From the NCBI GenBank assembly GCA_050084515.1, contig CM114272.1, positions 37,448,001-37,512,000 of the forward strand: a stretch of 64,000 nucleotides of DNA, given 5' to 3'. The stretch comes from Blasia pusilla. Lineage: Eukaryota > Marchantiophyta > Marchantiopsida > Blasiales. Below are positions 21,690 to 33,300 of the stretch, in pieces. The notes beneath the pieces are model-generated. The model ran no database searches. It had not been told where the DNA came from and saw only the letters and a program-made list of their open reading frames with translations. Numbering within the stretch: position 1 is the first letter of the stretch; the number at the start of each line of letters is the position of its first letter. A program made the position numbers and the translations under genes.

Positions 21690-22650
21690 ATCCTGAGGGT
21701 GTATGTATACTAGATCTCTTTGGAGAGATTAGTACAGCGTTGGCTGCAATGTTGCACGCCGGAGTACGAGTACAACAGTACTTGTATGTTGAGAAGGATG
21801 AGACTGCATGTAGAGTCTCATTACATCATGTGTCGAGACTAGTCCAGCAGTATCCTCAGTTATTGCTAGTGTCCGCAGTCACGGGATATCAGCATGTATT
21901 GCCGGCCGATATTTCATTGTCGGGGGTGCAAGATCTAGATAGGGTTGGTCCGATGCACTTGGTGGTGGCAGGGTGGCCATGTCAGGGTCATTCTTTGGCG
22001 GGTCGGGAACTTGGTTTGCACGACTCAAGGTCGGCCATGTTTTGGGAGATGTTGCGAGTTCTTCCTCACTTGCAGACTACCCAGCGATGTTCTCCACCTA
22101 TAATTTGGAGAACGTCCCATTGTTAGGTAACACTCAAGCCCAAGTGATGATGAGTGTACATCAAGTGCGGTTATGGATAGGACTAGCGATGATGTTGGAT
22201 CGCGCGCACATCGTCCACAATTGTGGTGGACGAACCTTTTACCATCTGAGTTGCTAAGGCAGGCTTATGATGGAGTCCAGAGAGCATCACTACTTATAGT
22301 GGATGCAATCTTGGATCCATGGCAGCGATCTCAGGTTATTACTCGTGATGATGTACCACCATTGGCAGTGGCCAATCGGGTGGGCCAGTAGAGGGCAGTA
22401 TTGTCTACGTTGGTGAGTTTTTTGTCATCTCATGCTTTTCATTAGGGAGGACCATGCATGATATGGGATGATCAGGCACGTACACTGGTGGAGCCCAACG
22501 CCGATGAGCGAGAGCGAGAGCGAGCTTTGGGGTTATATACATGAACAATGGCGGTGCCTATGATGGAATAGGCATCTCGCAGACAAGTATTGGGTGAGGC
22601 TATGGACCTGAACTATCTTACTTGGATGTTCAGTCTTGGTTTGGCTGAGT
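21690..22650 (+). pseudogene. C5 cytosine DNA methyltransferase domain inside a gypsy retrotransposon
   Basis: The motifs appear in the standard order across three frames. Motif I is GVCILDLFGEISTALAAML (from about 21700), the S-adenosylmethionine loop. YLYVEKDETACRVS follows near 21780. Motif IV is VVAGWPCQGHSLAG (near 21966), with the catalytic Cys in Pro-Cys-Gln. Motif VI is YNLENVPLLG (near 22100), the Glu-Asn-Val triplet. SRAHRPQLWWTNLLP (near 22200) fits motif VIII. NADERERERALG (near 22500) fits the block before motif X, and RRQVLGEAMDLNYLTW (near 22575) fits motif X. The domain is complete in layout but broken by two frameshifts between motifs IV and VIII and by several stops. By family knowledge it would methylate cytosine in DNA; the sequence context it would prefer cannot be read. 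It lies between protease and RT and is absent from the copy at 5140-9711. Confidence 0.9.
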
Positions 22651-22899
22651 AGAGACGGATGCAAGAGGCGTCTGTGACATTACGTTCACTTTCCAACGCA
22701 ACGTCTACCGAGACTGGTTAGACACTGGCAGGGGGCGTGATGGTTACAGAGAGGCATCCATGGACTTCATGGGATATGTCACAAAAGCACGGAGAGATGG
22801 GAGTTCATTTCGCTGATGCAGGACATAGTGGAGTGCCTAGAGAGTTGGTGTCTCATTTGGGGGCGCATGTTGCTGCTCCAGAGGTTGCTAGTTAGAAAC

Positions 22900-24420
22900 C
22901 ACCACCCTCCTCTTCTCCAGAGTTCACGAGAGAGACTTGGGAGCCGGTGATTGGTCCTAGGTTGACAGGAGTGGAGAGGAGATGAGTGTTGCAATTCTTG
23001 TGGAGATTCAGGGACTCTTTTGCATATAGTATGCACGACTTGGGTACGCTGAAGGGTCCAGGTATTTGGATCGAGTTGGATAGTGATACTCTTATCTTCC
23101 GACGACCCTACAGGTATTCCAACATGGAGCAAGCCTTGATTCAGAGTAGGAGTCGAGACTTGGCTAACATTGGATGGGTGGAGAGATCGCTTGGAGAGTA
23201 GGCATCTGCCATAGTTATGTCGGCAAAGAAGGACATACATGGCCAGAGGACCGATAGGCGGATGTGTGGGGATTAACGTCCTACCAATCAGCATACAAAG
23301 GCTGATCGCTACGCTATGCTATGCCTACTCCCAAGGAGATCTTTGATGCAATGGGGCCTGCAAGGATCTTCAGTTGTTTGGATCTCTGTGTTGGTTATGA
23401 TCAGTTTCCCATCCGAGTGGAGGACATGGAGAAGACAACATTTTGGGGATAGATCCTTTCGGGAAGGATTTTTTGTACCAGTGGCGGTTTTTACCATTTG
23501 GGTTGAAGAACGCCCTTGCGGGTTTGCAACGAGTTATGGACAGGATTTTGGCTAGTTTGGATTATGCGAGATGTTACATCGATGACATTATCGTCTTCAG
23601 TGCCCTAGTTGAGGAGCATGAGAGACATCTGGAGGAGATGTTTCGACGATTGCAGTTACATGGGCTGAAGTTATATTCAGGAAAGTGTTGGTTCTTCCAT
23701 GACCAAATCGAGTACCTTGGACACACTATTTATCATGGGGTATTGGGGTTCAGCAGACAAAGGTGAATTCCCTCTTTGATTTGATTTTTGATTTGACTTT
23801 TTGGGTGAATTTCCTCTTTGATTTGATTTTTAGCGTGCATTCCCCGCCCTACAGATGTAATTCAAGTTCGAGCTTTCATGGGATTGGAAAACTACTACCA
23901 ACAATACCTGAAGGGCTTTAGTGCAATTGTGAAGGCACTGACTTTGCTAACTAGTTTGGACCAGGAGTGATTTTGAAGAGATGATCAGGAGCAAGCATTT
24001 CAGGAGCTCAAGGACATGTTGACGTCCTCGCCCATTTTGAGGAGACTTATGTGTGGTCGTCCGTTCCAGTTACATACCGACTCAAGTATGTTTGGGTTAG
24101 AAGCGGTGCTCACTTAGAGAGATGATGAAGGGAAGAATTTTGTAGTGGCATGCGAGCCACTCGAACAACGTTGCGGAGGCAAAGTAAAATTCCTATGAGG
24201 GGGAGTGGTTAGCTGCAGTGTAGGCAATGGCCCATTTCAGATGTTCTTTGTTTGGGAACCCTTTCACGCTCATCACCAATCATCAGCCACTCAAAGGTTG
24301 ATGGAGTCTGACAAGCTTACATGGAAGCTTGCCAGATGGTCACTCCAGTTGCACGAGTACAATTTTGAGGTTGTCCATTGCCCATGACATCTCAACCAGG
24401 ATGCAAACGGTTTGAGTCGT
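22900..24420 (+). pseudogene. Family-2 reverse transcriptase and RNase H (long copy)
   Basis: The lead-in reads ETWEPVIGPRLTGVERR near 22935. RT shows GPGIWIELDSDTLIFRRPYRYSNME (in part), DRRMCGD, LKNALAGLQRVMDRILA and the catalytic RCYIDDIIVFS near 23575. LEYLGHTIY-like sequence follows near 23705. RNase H is recognisable near 24055-24400 (RPFQLHTDSSMFGLEAVL, SDKLTWKLARWSLQLHEYNFEVVHCP). Stops lie at 22979, 23200 and 23274, and a 66-bp AT-rich insertion breaks the frame near 23770. Confidence 0.88.
23767..23836 (+). repeat. Short AT-rich insertion with internal duplication in RT
   Basis: Compared with the other family-2 copy (near 7175), about 66 extra bases interrupt the RT connection region. 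They contain two copies of a unit close to GTGAATTCCCTCTTTGATTT, plus extra GATTT units. It begins with GT and ends TTTTTAG, so it resembles a small intron in form. A slippage or filler insertion is equally possible. Confidence 0.6.
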
Positions 24421-24619
24421 AACCCATCCACGAGCCAGAGCGATGCGACTGGAGCGCGGTGGGATGGTGAGAGTGATGAGGAGATGGTGTCGGGTTGGCA
24501 TGCATCTGCCTATTTGTGTCAGTTGGCTATGTCAGGTCAGCAGGAGGCATTCACTCCAGGAGGAAGGTTGGATGGTGAGTCCTCAGATCCACATGCAAGT
24601 GATGAGTAGATAAGGACTA

Positions 24620-26059
24620 GAGACATCCAAGACGATGAGATGGTCTTGGAGTACCTGCGCACTAGTGTCTTAGTGAGCACGGTGGATGCTAGAGAGCGGG
24701 ATTGAGTTCTACAGTTAGCCAAGAGGTTCGTTTGGGAGGGGACGCATGTGATTTTGGGAGGATAGACGAGTGTCAATGGTGCCACATCCTTTGCAGCGAG
24801 CACGAGTCGTGAGACATGCTCACGAGGAGTAAGGGCATTTCGGAGTCACGCGTACGTATAGCTTGATTCAGATTCAGTATTGGTGGCGTGGTACGCAGAC
24901 TGATATTCAGCAGTTTATAGCCACATGCATTGTATGTGATAGGGTGTGGGCATCGTTCAATGCTCCGACACCACACTTGCATCCTTTACCGATCATGGGG
25001 TTAGGGTATCGCTGGAGTTTAGACTTTACATGGCCTTTACCATTGACGGGATGCCATAGTTGGTACGTGTTGGTCATGGTGGAGCACTTCTCCAAGTGGA
25101 TTGAGTTGGTAGCGTTGTTGGATAGGTTGAGTGAGGGAGCGACTTATGCATTTCTTGTAAGAGTGCTTAGTCATTTCGGCGCACGAGTAGAGGTGTTGAC
25201 AGACCAGGGTATTGAGTTTAGGGGTGACTTTCAGGCCTTGTGTGATCAAGCACTGATAGATCATCGTACGACTTCTCGAGATCATCTGGAGGCAGATGGT
25301 TTGGCAGAGAGAGTTATACAAACGGTGAAGAGAGGATTGCGCAAGTATGCAGTGCACAGAGGACACTGGGGAGATTGGGATCTACAGTTGCCGTGATTGG
25401 CGATGGGTTACCGCTTCAGTCGGCAGGCATCCTTAGCATCATTTTCACCATATTTCTTGCTCTATGGGAGAGAGCCAGAGTTACCGTCGTTGATTTGACA
25501 AGATGTGGTTGAGGTTCTTGACCTCGATGATCCAGACGTATGGATGCAAGCGTGTTCTCATCAGGCTTAGCTCTTTTAGAGAGTCATGCCTATGGCGTTT
25601 GAGAACCTAGCTATCGCTCAACATCGCAATACTCTAAGGTACGCGAGTACATGTGGAGGAGACTATCAAGCACGGATTCGGAAATTCCATCCATGCGATT
25701 ATGTCTACCTACAACAGACAGCACCGACGACATTGGACATGATGGCGAGACGCACTATTCTGCAAGTGCAAGATATTTTACCTTCAAGAGTCCTTGTTTT
25801 ACAGGGTCGTGATGGTAACATTTAGAAAGATCATGTGCGTAACTGTGCGTCATGTCATCTTCCAAACGTAGATGGGAGGATTGATCTGAGCTCTGAAGTT
25901 GTTCCTGCAGGCTTGAGATGCATGTTGTGTGGATCTGCCAGAGGCGCAGCCACGATGTTAGTTTGTGATGGATGTTCTCGAGGATGGCATATGTCGTGTT
26001 TGACGCCGCCTCTTGACTTGGTTCCTCAGGGACGTTGGATTTGTCCCAAATGTACATAG
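24620..26059 (+). pseudogene. Family-2 integrase with C-terminal PHD finger (long copy)
   Basis: The integrase zinc half CIVCDRVWASFNAPTPHLHPL (in part) lies near 24930, with the CxxC intact. The core reads GLGYRWSLDFTWPLPLTG (first Asp), VLTDQGIEFRGDFQALCDQ (second Asp) and DHLEADGLAERVIQTVKRG (Glu), so the DDE triad is complete between 25010 and 25330. Stops interrupt it at about 25396 and 25499. The C-terminal domain (FHPCDYVYLQQTAPTTLD, DHVRNCASCHLPNVDG) runs on into the PHD finger, and the frame ends at 26059. Confidence 0.9.
25919..26053 (+). other. PHD zinc finger at the end of the family-2 integrase (long copy)
   Basis: The Cys4-His-Cys3 ligands are CMLC, CDGC, GWHMSC and CPKC, with the usual Trp in GRWICPKC. 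It aligns without gaps to the finger at 9292-9426. The loops differ (SARGAATML against STGNAAHIL) while every ligand is kept. Confidence 0.92.
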
Positions 26060-26225
26060 GTGTGATAGGTAGATACAAGATGAATCTTGATGTTATGGAT
26101 TGCATGAAGGTGACTAACGATGGGGCGACACGGCACCTGACCTCTTGATCTTAGCACCGAAAAGGTGCATAGCATTTAGACTTTTTTTTTAGGCTATCTG
26201 GAGTTAGAGGGACCTAACCACCAGC

Positions 26226-26353
26226 TAGGGGGGCGATTAGGGTTGTCCAATCATTCATGTGTAGAGATATTAGGATTCATAGCTAGATAGATCTTACACA
26301 TGTGTGTGCATGACAGCCGATGTATGTTGGCAGCGATGTGTATTCACACAACA
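26226..26353 (+). repeat. Polypurine tract and short 3' LTR of the long family-2 element
   Basis: TAGGGGGGCGAT precedes a 110-bp segment from TGTCCAATC at 26244 to TTCACACAACA at 26353. The end matches that of the 104-bp segment at 9608-9711 (GATGTG(G/T)ATTCACAC(G/A)ACA). The middle parts differ more than the coding regions do. Confidence 0.58.
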
Positions 26354-26807
26354 AGGGCAATAAGGGGGGGAGTGGAGGTGGAGGGAGGAAGAAATGGGAT
26401 AGTATGAAACATGAAGGAAAGTGGGGTGAATGAGAAACAATGGGAAGGTGGGGCGGGGCCCATATGGATAAGTTCTTCCATAGATCGCACATAAGTCCAT
26501 GGACATGAATATGTCTGCGGATACGAACTTTGTTCACATGTAAGCTTGCTCGTAGGTCATCTCTTAAGAGGTGACCTCTCAAAATAGGGAATTAAACGAG
26601 CCCTCTAAGACGAGGATACTATCTAGCTCCACGTCTCATCTACCATGACAAGAATCAAGAGTTTGGAAAGGTCTCCAATGGCTTGTATAGATAGAAGACT
26701 CTTTTTTCAATCATAAGTATACGAAATTGGTCAGCTTCGTGTCATGGAGACTTATTTTGGTCATTACAAACCTCACAAAATCTTTAGGGATACTTGTCAT
26801 TTAAGAT

Positions 26808-27040
26808 ACTAATGGGCATCCCGTGCATGGCTTGGGATGTCCACTAAAGATTTTGTAAGTAGTGCATGGCACGAGAGTGAGAGTGAAGGGGACTACTCAC
26901 AAAATATTTTTTTTCTTGCTGCCCGTAGAGGGGGAAACATTTTCTTGCAACCCATAGAATAGAAAACAGTGTCTTACTATCCAATTGCCACATGTCAAGC
27001 TAGGAGGTAATTACAAATCATGAAGGCGCTCTCCAATAAT
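26808..27040 (+). repeat. Dispersed repeat, copy 1
   Basis: It shares with 57451-57617 the start ACTA(A/G)TGGGCA(T/G)CCCGTGC, the CTTGCTGCCCGTAGA block, AAACATTTTCTTGC and ATTGCCACATGTCAA. The order and orientation are the same. The type of element is not recognised. Confidence 0.65.
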
Positions 27041-28710
27041 AATAGAGATTTCTTTTTCATGAAAAGAGAAGAAAAAAGGTTCTTTTGCATTCTTATGTGG
27101 CTTGTCTCTCAAAGGGTCACCAAATGTGTAAGAAAACAAGGATTTCCTAGTAACTCATGTGAAATTTTGATTTCAAGAATACTTGGAGTTTTGCATAGTT
27201 CCCTTGATATCTTGAGCTTTGAAGGAAATCCCCTAGGTTGAAAATGGAGTCTTAATTTTGATGTCTTCTAAGGCGTCACAAAATCACTCCTATCATATTA
27301 CAACCAGTATACGGCCAATTTTTTAATTTAATGTCGTAAGTTTATTTGGACTCCAAATGTTAGAGAATATCATTACAGTGATTGAAGAACATGACTAATC
27401 TGAATCCGATGTAGACATTGTGACATGAATAATGAGAGCATTAACGCTAACGTAGAGTCTATTCACATCCATCCGTTCAAAAATTCATATCTTTGCAGAG
27501 TATCTTCTGTTCTGTGGCCTTTGCGCTCGAAGTCGAGTGTTGTAGGGGCCGTAATAAAATTGATATATGAGATTCATGGGATAATTCTATCATCTTACAA
27601 TAAAAAAATTTCTTGAAGCACACTTTAAATATATCAAGCATAGGAGGAAATAAAGAAAAAATAGTGTCCATCCTTATTAATATTTACTATTATTACAGGA
27701 TTTTATTATATTTTCAATTTGAAATTTTGTAAAATTCCATAACACATAACAAACATGTTGCAAGGGATATACATATTTGAATCATGCAGTCTAGTCCGCA
27801 TAATCCCACCCATATTTTACTACAAAAAGGTATCGAGTTAGAGCGACTCCTTCAAACCAAAAAAAAAGAAAGCAATAAACAAGCGTGATTTTCAATTTTT
27901 GAATTTTGTTAAAAGGTTCGTTGTTGTGCATACACTTATGCTTCTCACTATTTTCAAAAGAAAAAGTGAGTGTAGAAGTTGTCAAACTACAAGGCAAAAA
28001 TACCAAATTTTAAGTGAGTTTTCTATTGTGTAATTTCACTTCTAGAGATTCTAAGTCCCCCCAAAACATCACGGAGTGAGTGGAAGCTCAAACCACTGAT
28101 TTATCAAAAAATCTATCACCGCCGATTTATGGAAAGATCTATCACGATGCATCTACTTGATAATGAGATCCAAGATTGTACCCGATCTACAAATTGAAAA
28201 ACTTTTGAAAAGATGCATAGTGGATCAACAATTGTATCCAACTTCCTTGGAAACTAGAAGATTATGTACTAATTCTTTCCAACTTTTTCAACCAAGCCCA
28301 CCAAATAGAACGTTGTGGAGATATCACTCCCATGATGATCCATAAAAAAAGAGTTTTCTATCGAGGTGAAAGCAATATATATAGGGAGGATAACTTCCAA
28401 TTCGCCTAAACCCTAAAATGCCTATTTAATTAAGGCATGGTAGGTGGGGCAACAAGCAAACATTGTGGTAAGACAAATATAAAATAAAATAAAATAATGA
28501 GAATTTTCAAACAACATGATTAGTCCCATGCATAACAAAGGTTTTCACGCTAGCAACCTATAATCTTATGACTTCACCACCTAGGGAAAATACGAATATA
28601 GCACTCTAATTCCAATGATCTAATTGGGTAAAGTGCATGCTAACTCAAGAGGGGTGGGAGCAACGGCGGCGGAGGGAGGGAGTCGTTGGCACAATTACTC
28701 TTCCTCACAG

Positions 28711-28802
28711 ATAGTCAGTAATGTACCATAGTTCCCTCGATGAGAATGTCACATAGTTCCCTCGATGGATAGTAATGTACCATAGTTCCCTCGATGAGAA
28801 GC
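28711..28802 (+). repeat. Small tandem repeat
   Basis: The words AGTAATGTACCATAGTTCC and ATAGTTCCCTCGATGAGAA recur: one full unit at 28711-28748, a partial unit at 28750-28768 and a full unit at 28769-28801. Confidence 0.85.
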
Positions 28803-30328
28803 CTAAATCCTTCCTCAAAATGTATGTCTAACATATGTTTCTCCAATTATTTATAAACCTTTTCTGGATAGTTCAATTTCATGAATGATTTATCCACTAC
28901 ATTGATAGAAATCCTTCAACCGCATCAATGTAACTAAGTGTTAAGATTTCATATAAATTGTGTCCTATTCAAGACATTTCGTCCATTGTTCCTAAAATTT
29001 AAATTGTAGTAAGTTCTACAAACCATAGTTGGAAATTTACCATGGTTACAAGTCCCATTTCAATTAAATTAATAGTTATTTCTTAAGTATCCTTGTTAGT
29101 ATTAGTTATGTTAATTGTGCTCATGGTGTGTTAGTCTACCCTTTTATGATTCTCGTGTGTGTGCCTGATGTGCTACTTTGATCCACCTGAACCCCCGGTG
29201 GTGCCTTGATGAACATATAAAGAATGTGCATTGGTGTGAAGAATGCTTCAAAAACTAATTTACCACAATTCTGCTTATTGGTTTCTACCACCTCTCTTCT
29301 CATCATGTATATTCTGATAAGGTGTTGCTTTGGCAAGCACCCAATTTTCAATCAAGGTTGAAGACTAGTTCTTCATACAGTCTATTTTGTATTTGCTCTT
29401 TCAGGTTTGTTAGTGATTACTCATGTACATGATAGAAGATCTTGTCATGATCTACCATCTTTCTATACTTTCGAAGTTTTAAAAGAGAGATCTGAGAGAA
29501 GCAGAATTCTGATTTAAACACTATGAACCAGTTCATCCAGATCACTACGCTTGGCAAAGATCACTCATTGTCACACACTACACCAAGTAGGAATTGCGTG
29601 CAAGGTATGCCACGTGAGGCTCAAAAAACTTTAGATTTAAATGCAAACAAGATCTTTACATTTGTACCTAAACCCAATGCAGTAAGATCGAGAAGACATC
29701 CTTCAAAGTTGTAAGCCAATTCAAGCATTGCCATTCAGGAACAAAGCGTTCTCATATGAAGTACCCAGTCAAGCTAATAATTCAAGTTGAGTGGTGAACA
29801 CTTCAGTTGAATGCAGATTGAGTACACATCATCTTGATCCACACTGATTTAGAAAATTAATTTTCAAAACATTCTCTACCAACTCAGACAACCAAAATGC
29901 AAAAAAATGAAGATGACAGAAGTACCTGATCGTGCAAAAAGCATTTGAAGGGTATCAGTTTACTACAAAGTTTTGGATCAAAAGATCTTTAGTATACACC
30001 TGTGCATTCTTGCCGAAAACACATATCGACAAAGGAGAGCAGCGAGGCCTTTCATATGCAATTTCCAATAACTAACTACTGTACATTGACAGGATTCCAA
30101 AGCTTATGTATAAAAGGTACATTCAAGATCTAACTTAGGAAAACTAACTCGTCGATGTGGAATACATCCATGCTCTTTGTTGACTGGGGTGTACAGTTCC
30201 ATTCTATCATCAGATGATTTGTGGATTTCAACAATGATCTTCATTGTACTTCAAATGAACAGGCTGTGAGGTTATAAGGGATTCACATGAACAGGTAGAA
30301 GTTATCAGGGCGAAAAGCCTTAAGGTGG

Positions 30329-33300
30329 TTACTTCCAATAGTCTGACTTCCTGAAAAGTTTCATAGATCTGCATTTAAGGAGGAGATCTGCAGCAGGAAC
30401 TTCTCCTGCCACTGTCACTGACACCTTTTCATTCTTGTAGTCGCATTCAACATCTATCACACCTGACAGAACAGTTTTATAAAATGTCAGTACGTATTTC
30501 CTAAAATTGTCTTCTGAAATATAAGTCTAATAAAATGAAGACTTGAAGTGAAATGAAATGAAGACTGGACATAGCCAGGATAAAATACTTGGTGGAACTG
30601 CTTCAGAAAGCTTCCATTCTAAATATCACATCAATGGTAGTTAAGTCTAATATAGCTACGTATCACACCATTTGCTCCAAGTTTTAATCCTACTGCACCT
30701 AGCCTTTACCAGCATTATGACCAAATCTCCACCAGAGCAAAAGTACTGGAAGATTACAAGTTCCTCATCGTTATGATATCCTGCTTCATGGTGTTGGCAA
30801 ATTTTGCATTTACGCTACAGTGTTTTCATAGAATTACCCATATATTTTACTTTCAGAAACTTGGTTGAGAGCTAGGTTTGGACATTGCAAACTCATACCT
30901 AAGGTTCCTCAAAGACTTCCTCTCATATCAGGATGAAAATTTACACTGTGTAATCCCCTTGCTTTTATGCAACTCAGGTTCCCCTCGCAGATATTTCTTG
31001 GCTGTCCTTCGATGTTCAGGAGAGGTCACCTAGTGATAGCAATCTATTTGTGCTAATGATTCAGGGATGTAATGGAGGGATAATGCTGTTGTACATAAAA
31101 AGTGTGAGAACTTTGGCATTGCACCCAGGTTAATACCTGGAAATACCAAAGGTCATTACTAATAAATCTCCTCTATGAAGAATCCAAGACTATCCTCTTG
31201 AAATCTGGAGGTTCAACTGCAATTGAAAGGACCTTTGAAGCCTTGATTTATTTGCTTGTTCGAGAAAATCTTCATCATTCACTTCCCGAGATAGCAGGTT
31301 AAGCCTTTTAGCAGGGTGACAGGCTTGTGGACAACTACAATTGGATTTACCAAGCATTTCTCAGTGCAAGCCTTCACTATGACATCTATGAAATCAACTA
31401 GTACATAACAATCTACGCTCCAACTACAAGATAATCGTTTAAGATACTAATCTAAGAGATAAATGTGACAACATTACTTCAAGGAAGTCTTTATCAAAAG
31501 TCAGTCTAGTCCAAAGACGTTATTCCAACTGCAGCTTTCCAATAGAGATTTAATATATTGATCCCACAGCATATGGGTAGTAGGGGATGGTAAGAAACAT
31601 CATTCCACTACCACTGTGTGATCTGGCATGGCATTTCCTTCACAACACTTGGCCCATGAGCTAATTCAAGTTTGCACCATTATTATAGAAACACCCACCA
31701 TGTATGTCCAGAAAACTTTGAGCCTGAAGGATTTCTTTGGACTACAATAAATAGCATCATAAATTCAGGCAGTGGTCTTGCAAGTCACAATCTGATTTAG
31801 CAATTGGACCTTGTCTGTGGCAATCCTCCTCAATCCTCTTTGAGGAGGCAGTTTTCTTCTCTTTACTTGCGAGTCCTCTTTTCTACAACACTGCTTTCAT
31901 CGTATAACAGACATTTCATTGCATTCATGGCTGACAACCAATGGATAAGTGTAAGAGAATATGGTGCCCATGGGGAGAAGTTGGAATTCTTACTCTGGGT
32001 CAAAATTCCTTCTGGCACTTTTTGTAATCAAGCAGGCAAACAAGAAAAGTTGAGAAGCTGGGTTACAAGGTTCTGAGCTCAGATGCTCACCCCTAAAGCT
32101 AAACATAGACCAGATTGGTGCATACTACGATAAAGTCAGGAATCATCTTAACATTACGCTTTCTATATGGTCTTACCTGCCGGTGTGCAGATCCTCAATG
32201 GTGTGGTGCTGTGAAGTGGCTTACCTGTTTCTGTAATCCTTGTGGGTGTGCATATACTCAAGATCGGGAACTTAATTTCATATCAGCAATTCACCCATGA
32301 TTTAAGAACAAAGAAAGCAATACCTTCACAAGTCTTCTACCAAGGAAGTGACAAGATCTTCACACATCCATCATGTGGGACGAGAGACCTCTAGACCAGA
32401 AGCAATAGATAGTGTGCTATACCCTACAAGATGGCTCTAGAAAGAGCCGGCTCGCCTGAGAAAGCTTTTACAGGAGGTTGTTTGAGCTGACCATTGTAGT
32501 TGCTCTAGAAAAACTTGCAATTAGATTTGCGCCAGGAGGGTTGAAGTTACATACCAGCAATCTTCATAAGGGCTTCCGCTGCAGTCAATTCGCACTCTGT
32601 GCAACACATTGGAACCTTCAATTCAACTTTTGATTTCACCGGAAGGGATTGCACTTCACTTTTTTTCTCTTCTTTTTTTTCTTCTTTTTTTTCTTCTTTC
32701 TTCTCTTCTTTTTTTTCCTCTTTCTTCTCTTCTTTTTTTTCCTCTTTCTTCTCTTCTTTTTTTTCCTCTTTCTTCTCTTCCTTTTTCTCCTCTTTTTTTT
32801 CCTCTTTCTTCTCTTCCTTTTTCTCCTCTTTTTTCTCCTCCTTTTTTGCGTCCTGAGACAAAAACCATACAATATTAGCTTTCTCTTAAAAATCGCGGTG
32901 GTCACTTGTGAGCATTAGCACGGGTAAGGACTTTGACTATCTCGTTGCTATGTTTTGAAGATCTTCACGATTTGTAGATCCTCGCATGCAGTGCTATACA
33001 GAGCAAGGGAGGAATGCAGTCACGGGATGCCAAAATGCGACCTTCTTTTCCTCTTTCTTCTCCTCTTTCTTTCCCTCTTTCTGACTTTCAGCCTTCTTCG
33101 CCTGTGATGAAAAGCCATACAACATCAGCAAGATGTCTAAAACTGTGGTGATCGTATCCACATAGAACGGATAAGGGTAAGCTTATATGATATATAAGCT
33201 GTTGAGGTCCTAGAATGCAATGCCATCAAGTGCAAGTGACTAAAGCAGATAACGAATGCGGAAATGCAGCAATAATGTCCTACGTACCTCAGTTTTTGGA

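Larger units (their letters stand above)
13854..26353 (+). mobile_element. Family-2 Ty3/gypsy element carrying a DNA methyltransferase and a PHD finger
   Basis: On the plus strand the order is leader with palindrome array (13854-16370), gag (16370-16582 and 19025-20110, split by an insertion), CCHC knuckle (20004-20045), retropepsin (20880-21320), C5 cytosine methyltransferase (21690-22650), RT (about 23080-23960), RNase H (23970-24420), integrase (24640-25860), PHD finger (25919-26053), polypurine tract and 3' LTR (26244-26353). Without the insertion the element is about 10 kb. Many stops and frameshifts show that it is dead. Methyltransferase-bearing retrotransposons are known from dinoflagellates and charophyte algae; this is the same kind of architecture. 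Confidence 0.9.
26354..30328. other. Intergenic stretch without recognised gene
   Basis: Directly after the retroelement is a G-rich, purine-rich tract (26360-26460). The rest is AT-rich and has only short frames on both strands. Two small repeats inside it are listed separately. The last kilobase (about 29200-30328) may be the 3' untranslated or downstream region of the minus-strand HMA gene. Confidence 0.5.

Noticed and set aside
26354-26460. A functional G-quadruplex or regulatory element in the G-rich tract
   Set aside because: G-runs are irregular and there is no gene nearby; composition alone is too weak.
32599-32918. Plus-strand Phe/Ser- and Leu-rich frames and Arg/Lys-rich alternate frames
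   Set aside because: Shadows of the polypurine tract that codes the Lys/Glu repeat of the HMA protein.
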